DNA of 64,000 nucleotides from Halobacteriales archaeon QS_5_68_33 (GTDB lineage: Archaea > Halobacteriota > Halobacteria > Halobacteriales > Haloarculaceae). The translations under genes and the position numbers were made by a program. Positions 18,770 to 27,853 of the stretch are shown here, in pieces. The notes under the pieces are model-generated. The model made no database searches. It was not told where the DNA came from and saw only the letters and a list, made by a program, of their open reading frames with translations. Position 1 is the stretch's first letter. Every line of letters starts with the position of its first letter. The stretch spans positions 1-64,000 of the forward strand of contig PXRS01000076.1 of NCBI GenBank assembly GCA_003023785.1, given 5' to 3'.

Positions 18770-20052
18770 ACGTACCCCAGTTCCTCGAGCCGGTCCTCGA
18801 CGTCGTCGTCGAGGCCCGTCTTCCGTTCTCGGATGACGTCGAGGTCGACGTCCGACCTGGCCAGGAAGGCGTCGACCGTCGATTCGAGATCCGTCATCGC
18901 TTCGGGGTCTTCGACCGACGTCGACTCCTCCGGGTCGGTTCGGAGGTCGTACAGCTCGCGGTTCTCGACCGTCCAGCGCTCGTCGTGGTAGGATCTGATG
19001 AACTTGTGACGGTCGGTCCGGACGCCGGCGTAGCTCCGCTCGTGCAGTGGGGAGTGGTTCAGCAGTATCGCGCGCCGACTCGTTCCATCGACCGGTTCCC
19101 CCTCCCAGTTGTCGGGGACCGACAGGCCCAGTTCCCGCAGAATCGTCGGCGCGAGGTCGATGTGTCGGACGTTGCTCTCCGTGACGGGGCGGTCCAGGTT
19201 CCTGGTGAAAAGCGGTGTCATCACGCACTCGTCGTACAGTTGGGCGTGGCCGTGGTAGCCGTGGCCGAACTCCTCGCCGTGGTCGCCGGTCACCACGACA
19301 ACCGCCTCGTCGTCGATGAACTCAAGGACCGTCGACAGCCGCTCGTCCAGCCGCTTGACACACTGGTCGTAGAGCTCTCGCAGCGTCGCCAGTATCGACG
19401 GGGTACACCTGTCGCGGACGTGGTAGTCGACCAGCGTCCGGTAGGTCTCGTACAGTCCGACCCCCCGTGCCTTCCTGACCCCTGTGAAGTAGGGGCCGTG
19501 GAGGTCCATGAGGTGGACCCACAGGAATCGCGGTCCGCCCTGTCGCCGGTACCACCGCCGCGCCCGGGTCGCGACGTCGGTCGCGTTGACCCGCTGTTTC
19601 AACCGTACCAGTCGCTGTGCCCGGTCGAACACGCTGTAGCGCGGCCCCGCCAGGTCCATCTCGGTCGTCATCCCGTCGTTCCAGAAGTGGTCGAAGTGAC
19701 CGTCCCACTTCGCCAGAAACGGGTTCGACGCGACGACGCCTCCCGTCGCGTACCCCTGTTCGCCGAGGATCGCCGGCAACGATCGCGTACCCGACCGGAC
19801 CAGTCCATCCGGGTCGTAGGCTTGGACGAGGTGCTGGCTCGCCAGCAACGGCGGGAACGCGCCGTTGGTCGAGGCCGAGTGGCTGACGGCCGTCGACCGC
19901 TCGTACGCCCCGTCTTCGGCCATCGCGCGGAGCGCCGGCATGTCCGCGACCGCGTCAGCCCGCCAGGCGTCGACCGTGACGAGGACGACGTCTCTGGCGT
20001 TGCGGGGTTCGCGCTCCTCGCTCATGGTTTTTTCCCGTGGTGTGTCGTTCAT
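18766..20052 (-). CDS. Alkaline-phosphatase-superfamily (sulfatase-like) enzyme
   Basis: Sulfatase/phosphodiesterase-fold hydrolase, 428 residues. Metal-binding landmarks are VLVTVDAWRAD near the N-terminus and VVVTGDHGEEFGHGYHGH (Asp-His metal site). The nucleophile position lies in SASTNGAFPPLL: there is no C/S-x-P-x-R sulfatase signature, so formylglycine-dependent sulfatase activity is unlikely; phosphodiesterase or phospho-group transferase activity is more plausible. It ends RLEELGYV, a tail shared with three other proteins in the cluster. The ATG at 20052 overlaps the stop of the upstream gene; MSEEREP at 20025 is an alternative start. It likely tailors the surface glycan. Confidence 0.85.
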   Translation of the reverse strand: MNDTPREKTMSEEREPRNARDVVLVTVDAWRADAVADMPALRAMAEDGAYERSTAVSHSASTNGAFPPLLASQHLVQAYDPDGLVRSGTRSLPAILGEQGYATGGVVASNPFLAKWDGHFDHFWNDGMTTEMDLAGPRYSVFDRAQRLVRLKQRVNATDVATRARRWYRRQGGPRFLWVHLMDLHGPYFTGVRKARGVGLYETYRTLVDYHVRDRCTPSILATLRELYDQCVKRLDERLSTVLEFIDDEAVVVVTGDHGEEFGHGYHGHAQLYDECVMTPLFTRNLDRPVTESNVRHIDLAPTILRELGLSVPDNWEGEPVDGTSRRAILLNHSPLHERSYAGVRTDRHKFIRSYHDERWTVENRELYDLRTDPEESTSVEDPEAMTDLESTVDAFLARSDVDLDVIRERKTGLDDDVEDRLEELGYV

Positions 20053-21674
20053 TCGAGATACCCGAGTCCGCGTAGTTGCTCGCGGACGTCTTCGCTCTCT
20101 GCCTCGGAGTACTCCCGGCGGGTCCCGTGCTCGTCGTGGGTCCGCCGGCACGTGACGTCGAAATTCCCCGCCAGTCGGTCCGACGGCAACTCGCCATCGA
20201 AGTTCTCCGGGACCGCCACGTCGGCCAGGGCGAGAACCAAGGGGAACACGTCGAGGACGCTCCTCTCGGCGACGTCGTCCGTTCGCGCGAACGACTCCCC
20301 GGCCGTGATGAGTGTCCCGAACGGGCGGTGTTCGCTCCACTCGTCGCGGGCGAACAGTTCCCCGTCGTTGAAACTCGTCTGGATACCGACCTGCATGTCG
20401 TCAGCGATCGGGATCACGTCGGGCGCCCCGTCCACAAAGGGCCCCCTGAACACCTCTTCCTTGCGACGGATCTCCGTCATCAGCGGATCGTCGCGGTCCG
20501 GTGCGGGGTGAGTCACCGTTTCGAGCCCGGCGACGAGGTCCGCGCGCAACTCGCCGGCGCGCGCCTCGTCGACGGTTCCGGACGGGTGCGTCCCGGCCCC
20601 GTTGAGGTAGACGACGTTCTGGTCGGGGGAGTAGGCGACCGTCTCTGACCAGTCGACCCGGGCCGAGTCGAACCCCTCGCTGCGTTCGTCCGCGGGCGGG
20701 ACTACCCGCTGAAGCAGGTCCAGCACGGGCTGGGGCAGGCGACCCCGCACGTCCTCGGCCCCGAGCGCGCGCTTGGCGGCGACCAGCCGCTCGCGCGTGA
20801 ACCCGACCCGTCTGAGCAGGGATCGGGTGTCGAAGCCCGACGCGTCGGTCACCGAGAGGTAGCCGTTCTCACGGAGCCACTCGTTGATGTGGAAGTTCCA
20901 GTCGCTCGCTGCCGCGTGGCCGTGGTCGCTCATGACGATCGTGTCGACGTCGTCGGGACAGGCCGCCAGCAACTCGGCGAGCGCCCGGTCCTGTTCGACG
21001 TACAGTTTCCGGAGCAGGTCGGGGTTGCGCCCGAGGTAGTGGCCCGCGACGTCGGTCGCCATGAACACGCAGAAAAAGACCTCGACGTCCGTCTCCCGGA
21101 CGAGCGTCTCGAAGGCCCGCTCGTGGTGCCACAGGCCCTCGGTGACGTCCGCGAGCACCTCCTCGTCGCCCGCCTGCATGAGCTCCGGGCCCACGCTGAA
21201 CGGGTTGACCCGGTAGCGCTCGCCGGTCTCGTGCTCGACGGTTTCGATGACCTCGGGCGGGTTGCTCACCGCCGCGCGGTTGGGGCTCGGCCAGCCGGCG
21301 ACGACGTACCCGTGGTCGAGGTCGCTCGGCGGGTAAGTCAGCGGGACGTTCGCGATGCCACAGGCGACACCGGCGGCGTCGAGCACCTCCCACAGCGACT
21401 CGGCGTTGACGTCGCTGTAGTTGACGGGCTCCCAGCTGTAGTCGTCGAATTCGCGCTTGGTGAAGCTGAAACAGCCGTGTTTGCCGCCCTGCTTCCCCGT
21501 GTAGATCCACGGCCAGGCCGGCACCGACAGCGGTGGATCGGCGGACCTGATGCGACCGAACGACCCGCTGGTCCGGAGGTTCCGGAGCGTGGGGAGGTCC
21601 GCCGACCAGCGCCGGACGAGGCTGGGTTCGAGCCCGTCCAGCCCGACAACGACGATGCTTGGTCCCTCAGACAT
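20049..21674 (-). CDS. Alkaline-phosphatase-superfamily phosphodiesterase (NPP-like)
   Basis: A 541-residue AP-superfamily protein, close in style to type-I phosphodiesterase/nucleotide pyrophosphatases. The first metal site is VVVGLDGLEPSLV. The presumed nucleophile region is DPPLSVPAWPWIYTG. The second metal site is TIVMSDHGHAAA. It ends EQLRGLGYLE. No signal peptide is visible, so either it is cytoplasmic or export is unconventional. The start MSEGPSIVVVGLDG at 21674 overlaps the upstream glycosyltransferase gene by 8 nt, and its stop overlaps the next gene's ATG. Possible roles are hydrolysis of nucleotide sugars or removal/addition of a phospho-substituent on the glycan. Confidence 0.87.
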   Translation of the reverse strand: MSEGPSIVVVGLDGLEPSLVRRWSADLPTLRNLRTSGSFGRIRSADPPLSVPAWPWIYTGKQGGKHGCFSFTKREFDDYSWEPVNYSDVNAESLWEVLDAAGVACGIANVPLTYPPSDLDHGYVVAGWPSPNRAAVSNPPEVIETVEHETGERYRVNPFSVGPELMQAGDEEVLADVTEGLWHHERAFETLVRETDVEVFFCVFMATDVAGHYLGRNPDLLRKLYVEQDRALAELLAACPDDVDTIVMSDHGHAAASDWNFHINEWLRENGYLSVTDASGFDTRSLLRRVGFTRERLVAAKRALGAEDVRGRLPQPVLDLLQRVVPPADERSEGFDSARVDWSETVAYSPDQNVVYLNGAGTHPSGTVDEARAGELRADLVAGLETVTHPAPDRDDPLMTEIRRKEEVFRGPFVDGAPDVIPIADDMQVGIQTSFNDGELFARDEWSEHRPFGTLITAGESFARTDDVAERSVLDVFPLVLALADVAVPENFDGELPSDRLAGNFDVTCRRTHDEHGTRREYSEAESEDVREQLRGLGYLE

Positions 21675-22995
21675 CGTCGCCCTCCGAGAGCAGCCGGTAG
21701 TACTCGTCGACCGACTGTTCCTTGGTGAACTGTGCCTCGAACGCCTCGCGGGCGTTGGCTCCCTGGCGTGCCACCAAGTCAGGGTCGGTCCGCCACCGCT
21801 CGATGGCCCGTCGCATCCCCTCGACGTCGCCCTGCGTGACCTGTTCGCCGGCGTCGTATCGCTCGACGATTCGCGCCTCATCGTCGTCGGGATGGGATAT
21901 CACCAGCACGGGCTGGCCGGCCGCCAGGGAGGTGTACAGTTTGCTCGAGACACAGAGGCCTCTCATGCCCTCGCTGACGGAGACGACCGAGACGTCACCG
22001 CAGGTCAGGGTGTGGGGGAGAATATCGATGTCCTGATACGGCAGGAACCGCACGGTGTCGTCGGTGAGACCGTGCAGTTCCGCCCGGTCGACGACCGCGT
22101 CTTTCCCATCGCCCTCCCCGATGATGAGAAACCGCACGGGGTCGTCCTCGAAGGCAGTCGCGGCCTCGACGACCGTCGCCAGGTCGTGGTTCGCGCCGAT
22201 GTTCCCCGAATAGACGAGGGTGAACCGATCGACGAGCCCGTGTTCCTCGCTGAACGGGTTTTCCGCCTTCGCCTTCGGTTCGATGAACTCGCCGTCGGCC
22301 CAGTTGTCGATGACCGCGACCTTCCCGGCGTCGAACCCCTCGCCCGCGGCCGTCGCGATCCGGTCACGCATGACTTCTCCGAGCGCGACGACGCTGGCGG
22401 CGTTCCGGAAGACGTAGCTGTTCACGGCCGTCCAGGATCGATAGACGAGGCCGCTGTCGCTGATGTACCCCGCCGCGGCGATCACGTCCGGGTAGAGGTC
22501 ATAGACGACGTACGTGTACTCCCACCCCTTGTACCGGCAGAGCAGCCACATTGCCGGCGGCAAAAACGGGGGGTTCGAGACGAAGAGGAGTTCGCGGTCG
22601 TCCGTCCGGTCGCGGGCGAGCTGGCAGGTCATCCAGACGGTGAACACGACCCAGTTGAACAGCCGCCGGGGGAGCGACGTCTGCCGGACCTGCGGTGCAC
22701 GGATGCGCCGTACCTCGACGCCCTCGTGGAAGTCCCGCACCGGCTGTTTCTCGTAGTCGCCGCTGTGGTAGTTGGGCTGGCCCGTGTAGACCGTCAGGTC
22801 CAGTCCGCGCTCGGCGAGCCCGGTCGCCAGGTCGGTCATGAGCTGTCCCGTCGAGGCCGTGTCGGGGTGGAAGTACTCTGTGACGAGGACGAACTCCGTC
22901 GACCCCGCGTCGGTGCGCTCAACGTCCTCGTTATCGCTCGTGGAGGAGCGTGTGGAGGTTCTCTCTGACGTAGTCTCTGTCGCGGTTCGTGACAT
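21667..22995 (-). CDS. Glycosyltransferase family 4, WbuB/WcaI-like
   Basis: A 442-residue GT-B transferase. After a Ser/Thr-rich lead of about 33 residues it has the subfamily-typical FVLVTEYFHPDTASTGQL, then VYTGQPNYHSGDY and SNPPFLPPAMW, which resemble WbuB/WcaI-type enzymes adding amino- or deoxy-sugars. The donor domain has LVYSGNIGANHDLATVVEAA. The start at 22995 overlaps the upstream epimerase gene by 65 nt. I checked and found no later ATG or GTG before the conserved strand, so the long overlap appears real. It is third in the six-gene operon. Confidence 0.9.
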   Translation of the reverse strand: MSRTATETTSERTSTRSSTSDNEDVERTDAGSTEFVLVTEYFHPDTASTGQLMTDLATGLAERGLDLTVYTGQPNYHSGDYEKQPVRDFHEGVEVRRIRAPQVRQTSLPRRLFNWVVFTVWMTCQLARDRTDDRELLFVSNPPFLPPAMWLLCRYKGWEYTYVVYDLYPDVIAAAGYISDSGLVYRSWTAVNSYVFRNAASVVALGEVMRDRIATAAGEGFDAGKVAVIDNWADGEFIEPKAKAENPFSEEHGLVDRFTLVYSGNIGANHDLATVVEAATAFEDDPVRFLIIGEGDGKDAVVDRAELHGLTDDTVRFLPYQDIDILPHTLTCGDVSVVSVSEGMRGLCVSSKLYTSLAAGQPVLVISHPDDDEARIVERYDAGEQVTQGDVEGMRRAIERWRTDPDLVARQGANAREAFEAQFTKEQSVDEYYRLLSEGDDV

Positions 22996-23950
22996 ACCAA
23001 TCGATAGTTTCGTCGAGGCCGTCCTGCAGCGTGTACTGCGGTTCCCAGCCGAGCAGTTCCTCCGCGCGGCTCGTGTCGGCGGCCCGGTGTCGGACGCCGA
23101 CCGGCTTGTCGGTCATTCGGTCGATCTCCTCGGGCTCCCGGTCGAGGGCTTGGAAGATCGATTCGGCGACTTCGTTGATAGTTATGTACCGACTGATGCC
23201 CGCGTTGACCGGGGTCGCATCGGTGACGTTCTCGGCAGCCAGCCGCAGCGCTCGCGTGATGTCTTTCACGTAGGTGAAGTTACGTGTCTGCTCGCCGTCC
23301 CCCCAGATCCGGAACGGATCCTGGCCGGCGTAGGCCTTGGCCAGCAGTGCGATTATCGCGTGGGTCTCGTTCTCGCGGGGGCCGTAAGCAGTGAAGATGC
23401 GGACGATGCTCGCGTCGATGTCGTGTTGCTCGCTGTAGGCCATCAGCGAGCGTTCGCCCATGAGTTTCGCCCAGCCGTACACCTCGTCGGCATAGGCGCC
23501 CCCGCGCTCCTCGAAGCTCACCATGTCCTCGCGCAGGCGCCGCTTTTCCTGCTGGATGTCCGTCGGATATGTACACGCCGAGGAAGCGAACCCGATCCGG
23601 TCGACGCCGTTTCGCGCGGCCGCCTCGAAGACAACGTTGTCCAGCGCCATGTTCGTCGCACAGTTGGCCGGGTAGTTCGCGATGTACCCTCGCCCACCGT
23701 GGTCCGCGGCAAGGTGGAACACGGTGTCGATCCCCTCGGTGGCCTCCTCGGCGACGCTCATCCGCTTGAGGTTTCCTTCGAGGACCTCGATCTCACCGTC
23801 GAGCGCGGCCAGGTTCTCGCGCTCACCGCTGGAGAAGTCGTCAGCGACGCGGACCTCCGCGCCTTCCGCGGCGAGGTCCTCGACGAGGTGGGACCCGATG
23901 AACGACGCGCCGCCGGTCACGAGGACGTGCTCGTCGGTCCACTCGCTCAT
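22931..23950 (-). CDS. NAD-dependent nucleotide-sugar epimerase/dehydratase (extended SDR) I
   Basis: Extended short-chain dehydrogenase, 339 residues. NAD-binding motif VTGGASFIGSHL lies at the N-terminus. Catalytic residues are in SSACTYP (Ser) and VYGWAKLMGE (Tyr-x3-Lys). The SSACxYP and YGxxK context resembles GDP-mannose 3,5-epimerases and UDP-hexose 4-epimerases. ATG at 23950 overlaps the stop of the upstream paralog (ATGA), so the pair is probably translated together. It likely makes a nucleotide-sugar donor for the adjoining glycosyltransferases; exact sugar unknown. Confidence 0.92.
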   Translation of the reverse strand: MSEWTDEHVLVTGGASFIGSHLVEDLAAEGAEVRVADDFSSGERENLAALDGEIEVLEGNLKRMSVAEEATEGIDTVFHLAADHGGRGYIANYPANCATNMALDNVVFEAAARNGVDRIGFASSACTYPTDIQQEKRRLREDMVSFEERGGAYADEVYGWAKLMGERSLMAYSEQHDIDASIVRIFTAYGPRENETHAIIALLAKAYAGQDPFRIWGDGEQTRNFTYVKDITRALRLAAENVTDATPVNAGISRYITINEVAESIFQALDREPEEIDRMTDKPVGVRHRAADTSRAEELLGWEPQYTLQDGLDETIDWYVTNRDRDYVRENLHTLLHER

Positions 23951-24963
23951 CGTGCACCCCCGTCGGCGGCCAGCGCAGCACGGGTCCCCTCGAGTTCGGC
24001 CTCGGCCCACCGGTAAACCGTCCGGAGTCCCTCCTCGAGCGGAACCCGGGGCTCCCAGTCGAACTCCTCGCGCATCCTCGTCATGTCGCAGGCGTACTTG
24101 TCGGTGCCCGTCGGTTTCGACCGGTCGTGCTCGATGCTGAGGTCCTTGCCGCTGATATCGATGATCGTCTCGGCGAGTTCGTTCATCGAGACGACCTCCT
24201 TCGAGTTCCCCAGGTTGATCGCCTCACCGTCGCCCTTTTGCTCGATCGTCTCGACCATGCCCTCGACGAGGTCGGTCACGTAGATGAACCCGCGCTGCTG
24301 GGTGCCGTCGCCGAACAGTTCGATCGCGTCGCCGTCTTCGGCCTCGATGACCTTGCGACACAGCGACGGGATGACGTGGCTGCTGTCGGGGTCGAGGCTC
24401 TCCCGGGGGCCATAGCAGTTGAAGATGCGCACGCTGCTGGTGGCGATGTCGCAGTCCTCGCTGTAGGCCCGGCAGGCGACTTCGCCCAGGACCTTTGCCC
24501 ACCCGTAGGTGCTGTGTGGGTTCGCCGGGACCGCCTGGTCCTCGCTGAAGAGATGCAGGTCGTCGTTTTGCTGGCGGTAGATACAGGCGCTGGAAGCAAA
24601 CAGGAAGCGGTCGACGTCAGTGACGCGGGCGGCTTCGAGCATGTGCTGGTTCATGAGCACGCTCGGGGTGAGACCGCCGACGTTCTCGCGTTTGATGTAG
24701 TGGATACCCCCGACGCTGGCCGCGAGGTGAAAGACATGGTCGACGCCCTCGACGGCCCGGAGACACCCTCTCTGGGTTGTCAGATCGACCGGTCGGACCT
24801 CGATATCGTGCTCGAGGTGGTCGATGTTTTCGCGGTCGCCCCGCGAGAAGTTATCGGCCACGACGACGTCCATACCGCGGTCGACGAGCCGCTCCGTCAA
24901 GTGTGATCCGATGAATCCCGCGCCGCCCGTTATCACTGCGCTTCCGTTTTCGAGCGTTGGCAT
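23947..24963 (-). CDS. NAD-dependent nucleotide-sugar epimerase/dehydratase (extended SDR) II
   Basis: Extended SDR, 338 residues, paralogous to the following gene. It has VITGGAGFIGSHL for NAD binding, SSACIYR and TYGWAKVLGE as the Ser-Tyr-Lys catalytic set, and RIFNCYGPRESL, typical of GDP-mannose epimerase or UDP-glucose/glucuronate epimerase families. First gene of the six-gene overlapping minus-strand operon. The start MPTLENGSAVITGG at 24963 places the Rossmann strand directly at the N-terminus. Two related SDRs in tandem suggest consecutive steps or two alternative donors. Confidence 0.92.
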   Translation of the reverse strand: MPTLENGSAVITGGAGFIGSHLTERLVDRGMDVVVADNFSRGDRENIDHLEHDIEVRPVDLTTQRGCLRAVEGVDHVFHLAASVGGIHYIKRENVGGLTPSVLMNQHMLEAARVTDVDRFLFASSACIYRQQNDDLHLFSEDQAVPANPHSTYGWAKVLGEVACRAYSEDCDIATSSVRIFNCYGPRESLDPDSSHVIPSLCRKVIEAEDGDAIELFGDGTQQRGFIYVTDLVEGMVETIEQKGDGEAINLGNSKEVVSMNELAETIIDISGKDLSIEHDRSKPTGTDKYACDMTRMREEFDWEPRVPLEEGLRTVYRWAEAELEGTRAALAADGGAR

Positions 24964-25381
24964 CGTTCCACACAGCGTCCCTATCGGGAAAGAGTATGCG
25001 CCTATTACCCGCTCGGCTTCCCGGGCTCGTCGGTTTAGACGCCCGTTTACCGTCGCCCGGTTTCGCTCCGTATGACGACGTGCCTGCCGGGGATCTGGTC
25101 CGTCTCGGGCCCTGACCGCCACGCCCTGGGAGCCGGTGGGGTCCGGACGCGGGTTCCCGGCGGTTCCCGTGACGCCGTCCGGGTGCGCTCAATCGCGCCC
25201 CGGGGCCCGGGATGGGGAGTCGTGGGTCGAGTTTCGACGGCCCGGTCGTCCACGGGCACCGGATCTACCCGGATCCCGCCGCTTTCGGTCCCCGGGACCC
25301 ACGGCTCGTAGCGCCCGGCCTCGTTGGTTAATTCAGGCATAACTTACCGTGTGATCGGCCAACTGATGCGATACAGCAGAG
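24964..25381. other. Divergent intergenic region upstream of the epimerase operon
   Basis: About 420 nt between the minus-strand operon and the plus-strand FG-GAP gene. It must contain promoters for both directions, but I cannot point to a convincing TATA box. It is GC-rich. A 97-codon minus-strand frame (25047-25340) has no recognisable domain and biased Arg/Pro composition, so I do not call it. Confidence 0.5.
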
Positions 25382-26533
25382 ATGTCGATGGACTTCAGAC
25401 ACGAACGAGTCGACGGGAATCCGCCGGCCGGACGCATGACGAACCTGCACGCGACGGACATCACCGGCAACGGGAAACCGGACATCGTCGTCACTGCACT
25501 CGGCGTGAACCCGCGTGTCACGGTCCCCGGCATCGGCGAACTGCAGCTCCGGTACACATCGGGTGTGATGCGACTGATCCCCTATCTCGAGACGAACGTG
25601 TTCTGGTACGAGAACGCCAGCTGGGAGCGCCACGCCGTCTCGACGACGCGGGACCTCCAGATAGGTGTTGGAAGCGCGACATGTGAGTTCGGGGAGGACG
25701 GTCGGCCGGGGCTGGTCGCGGGACAGGGGACTGGCGAGTCCGACGTCTACTGGTTCGAGTCGGGCCCGGACCCCCGCGAGCCCTGGGACCGGTACACCAT
25801 CACCGACGCTTTCCAGAAGTACCACGACTTGGCGGTGGCCGACGTGGACGACGACGGCGAACCCGAACTGGTAGGTCTCTCACAGGAGAGCGACACCCTG
25901 TTTTACTGCGATGTCCCTGCAGACCCGCGTCGCTCGCCCTGGCCCGCGGAGTGTCTGCACGTCGTCGACGACGATATCCACGCCGAGGGACTCGCAGTCG
26001 TCGATATCGACGGTGACGGCAGGACTGAAATCGTCGCCGGCCCCGCCCTCTATCACCGGACTGACGCCGGTTCCTGGGAGCGCGAGACCATCGCGACCGG
26101 TTGGGAGTATACGCGAGTTGCCGTGGGTGACCTTGACGGCGACGGTGAGCACGAGGTCGTCCTCTCGGAAGGGGACTCCCCCGCACTCGGGACTCGGCCG
26201 GGACGCGTCGCGGTGCTGGACCCGCCGGACTGGGAGCCGACGTTCCTGCGCGAGGGGATGTACTGCCCGCACAGCCTCCAGGTCGCTGACTTCGACGGCG
26301 ACGGCCGCCTCGACGTCTTCGTGGCCGAGATGGGACTGTTCGACAACGACGACCCCGCGGGGCTGGTCTTTCGGAACCTGGACGACGGCGAATTCGAGGA
26401 GCACGTCGTCAGTCGCGGGATTCCGACGCACGAGGCGAAGGCGGTCGACCTGACGGGTGACGGCAGCCCGGACATCGTCGGTAAATCCTACGAACCGACC
26501 GCACACGTCGACGTCTGGTACAACGAAACCTGA
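25382..26533 (+). CDS. FG-GAP/VCBS-repeat beta-propeller protein
   Basis: A 383-residue protein with multiple FG-GAP/VCBS-type repeats, each with a calcium-binding-like D-x-D-x-D-G loop: DITGNGKPDIV, ADVDDDGEPELVG, VDIDGDGRTEIVAG, GDLDGDGEHEVV, ADFDGDGRLDVF and VDLTGDGSPDIVG. These build an integrin-like beta-propeller. No signal peptide is seen at either nearby ATG (25382 or 25388), unusual for a fold normally found outside the cell. It may bind polysaccharide or another protein. It is divergent from the epimerase operon and precedes the DUF1616 gene. Confidence 0.85.
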   Translation: MSMDFRHERVDGNPPAGRMTNLHATDITGNGKPDIVVTALGVNPRVTVPGIGELQLRYTSGVMRLIPYLETNVFWYENASWERHAVSTTRDLQIGVGSATCEFGEDGRPGLVAGQGTGESDVYWFESGPDPREPWDRYTITDAFQKYHDLAVADVDDDGEPELVGLSQESDTLFYCDVPADPRRSPWPAECLHVVDDDIHAEGLAVVDIDGDGRTEIVAGPALYHRTDAGSWERETIATGWEYTRVAVGDLDGDGEHEVVLSEGDSPALGTRPGRVAVLDPPDWEPTFLREGMYCPHSLQVADFDGDGRLDVFVAEMGLFDNDDPAGLVFRNLDDGEFEEHVVSRGIPTHEAKAVDLTGDGSPDIVGKSYEPTAHVDVWYNET

Positions 26534-26767
26534 CCGGCTCGACCGGACTGTCGCCATTGCGGACCGTTCCGCGGCGATGTCGCCTCCGCGGACGCCGTTC
26601 GACGGTCGACGGCCCTCCGTGCGACGGTTTCTCCGCGTCGTCGGTCCCGAGCGACCGACATCCGGGGCGCGACAGTGGTGGTCCGGAAACGTCGGGGTTC
26701 GACCTGTCCGACACCGGACCAGTAAGCGGGCGTCTAACCATGTGTGTGGAGAGCCTGGGGTCGGAAC

Positions 26768-27808
26768 GTGTCGGGTCTCAGATCAGTCGGTCGCGGAGAC
26801 GGCCGCGCGGTCCCCGTCGACCTCGTGGCGGTCCTCGCGCTCGTGCTCGCGGCGAACATGGTGGTCGTCTGGACAGGGGTGGGAGCGGGAACGCTCTCGC
26901 TCCTCGTCGGCTTCGTTTTTTTCCTGTTCGCGCCCGGGTACGCCTTCGTTGCGGCGCTGTTCCCCGAGGCCGGCGGAGATCTCTCGACCCGGACGGTCGG
27001 CACGGGTGAGACCGCCCGGTTCGACAGCGACGTCGGTCTGCCAGGCCGGCTTCGCGAGCGCGGGGTAGACGGCGTTGAACGGTTCGTCTTCGCCGTCGGG
27101 ACGAGCGTCGCGGTCCTGCCGCTCTGTGCCTTTCTGGTCAACGCCACCGACTGGGGCATCCGTCCCGAGCCGATGACGCTCGCGCTGAGTGCGTTCACGC
27201 TCGTCGCCACGGGCGTCGCGCTCGTCCGGCGGCTGCGGACCCCGCCTGAAGACCGCTACCGGGTCCCGCTCCGCGAGTGGGTACCCGCTCGCCCCGCGTT
27301 CGCCGACCAGAACCGGATCGACATGGCTCTGAACGCGCTGTTGGTCTGCTCGCTGCTGCTCGCCGCGGGGAGCGCGGGCTACGTCGTCGTCACGCCACCG
27401 GCGGGGGACACCGAGTTTGCGATGCTCACCCAGAACGAGACCGGCGCCCTCGTGGCCGGGGGGTACCCGACCGAGTTCGAGCGCGGACAGAGCAAGCCGG
27501 TCGTCCTCAGCATCGCCAACCAGGAACACGAGACCGTCGAATACACCGTCGTGGTCAAACTCCAGCGGGTTCGCACGGCCGGCGGGTCGATAACCGTCGA
27601 GGCGACGCGCGAACTCCAGCGGATCACGACCCGGGTCGAGCACGGCGGGACTTGGCGTGGCCGGTACGATATCACACCGACGCTGACGGGAGAGCGCTTT
27701 CGCATGGTGTTTCTCCTGTATCGCGGCGACACTCCCGATCGACCGACCGTCGACAATGCCGACCGACGCCTCCAGCTGTGGATCAACGTCTCCGGTGGCG
27801 GCGTGTGA
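26768..27808 (+). CDS. DUF1616 membrane protein
   Basis: Predicted membrane protein of about 347 residues. Two N-terminal hydrophobic segments (LVAVLALVLAANMVVVWTG and LLVGFVFFLFAPGYAFVAAL) are followed by two more around residues 105-150. A further segment (ALLVCSLLLAAGSAGYVVV) leads into an external beta-rich domain ending LQLWINVSGGGV. This arrangement matches the archaeal DUF1616 family, common in haloarchaeal surface-glycan clusters but without a known activity. No ATG suits the start; I use GTG at 26768, with GTG 26744 as an alternative. An ATG at 26740 is out of frame. Confidence 0.8.
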   Translation: MSGLRSVGRGDGRAVPVDLVAVLALVLAANMVVVWTGVGAGTLSLLVGFVFFLFAPGYAFVAALFPEAGGDLSTRTVGTGETARFDSDVGLPGRLRERGVDGVERFVFAVGTSVAVLPLCAFLVNATDWGIRPEPMTLALSAFTLVATGVALVRRLRTPPEDRYRVPLREWVPARPAFADQNRIDMALNALLVCSLLLAAGSAGYVVVTPPAGDTEFAMLTQNETGALVAGGYPTEFERGQSKPVVLSIANQEHETVEYTVVVKLQRVRTAGGSITVEATRELQRITTRVEHGGTWRGRYDITPTLTGERFRMVFLLYRGDTPDRPTVDNADRRLQLWINVSGGGV

Positions 27809-27853
27809 GTTCCGGGCAGGGCCAATGTCTCCGGCGGTGGTGTGTCGACTCCG

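Noticed and set aside
22931-22995. Later start for the WbuB-like glycosyltransferase to avoid the 65-nt overlap
   Set aside because: No ATG or GTG exists between 22995 and the first conserved beta strand.
25047-25340. 97-codon minus-strand frame in the divergent spacer
   Set aside because: No domain, biased Arg/Pro/Thr composition and no sign of a ribosome-binding site or promoter; not called.
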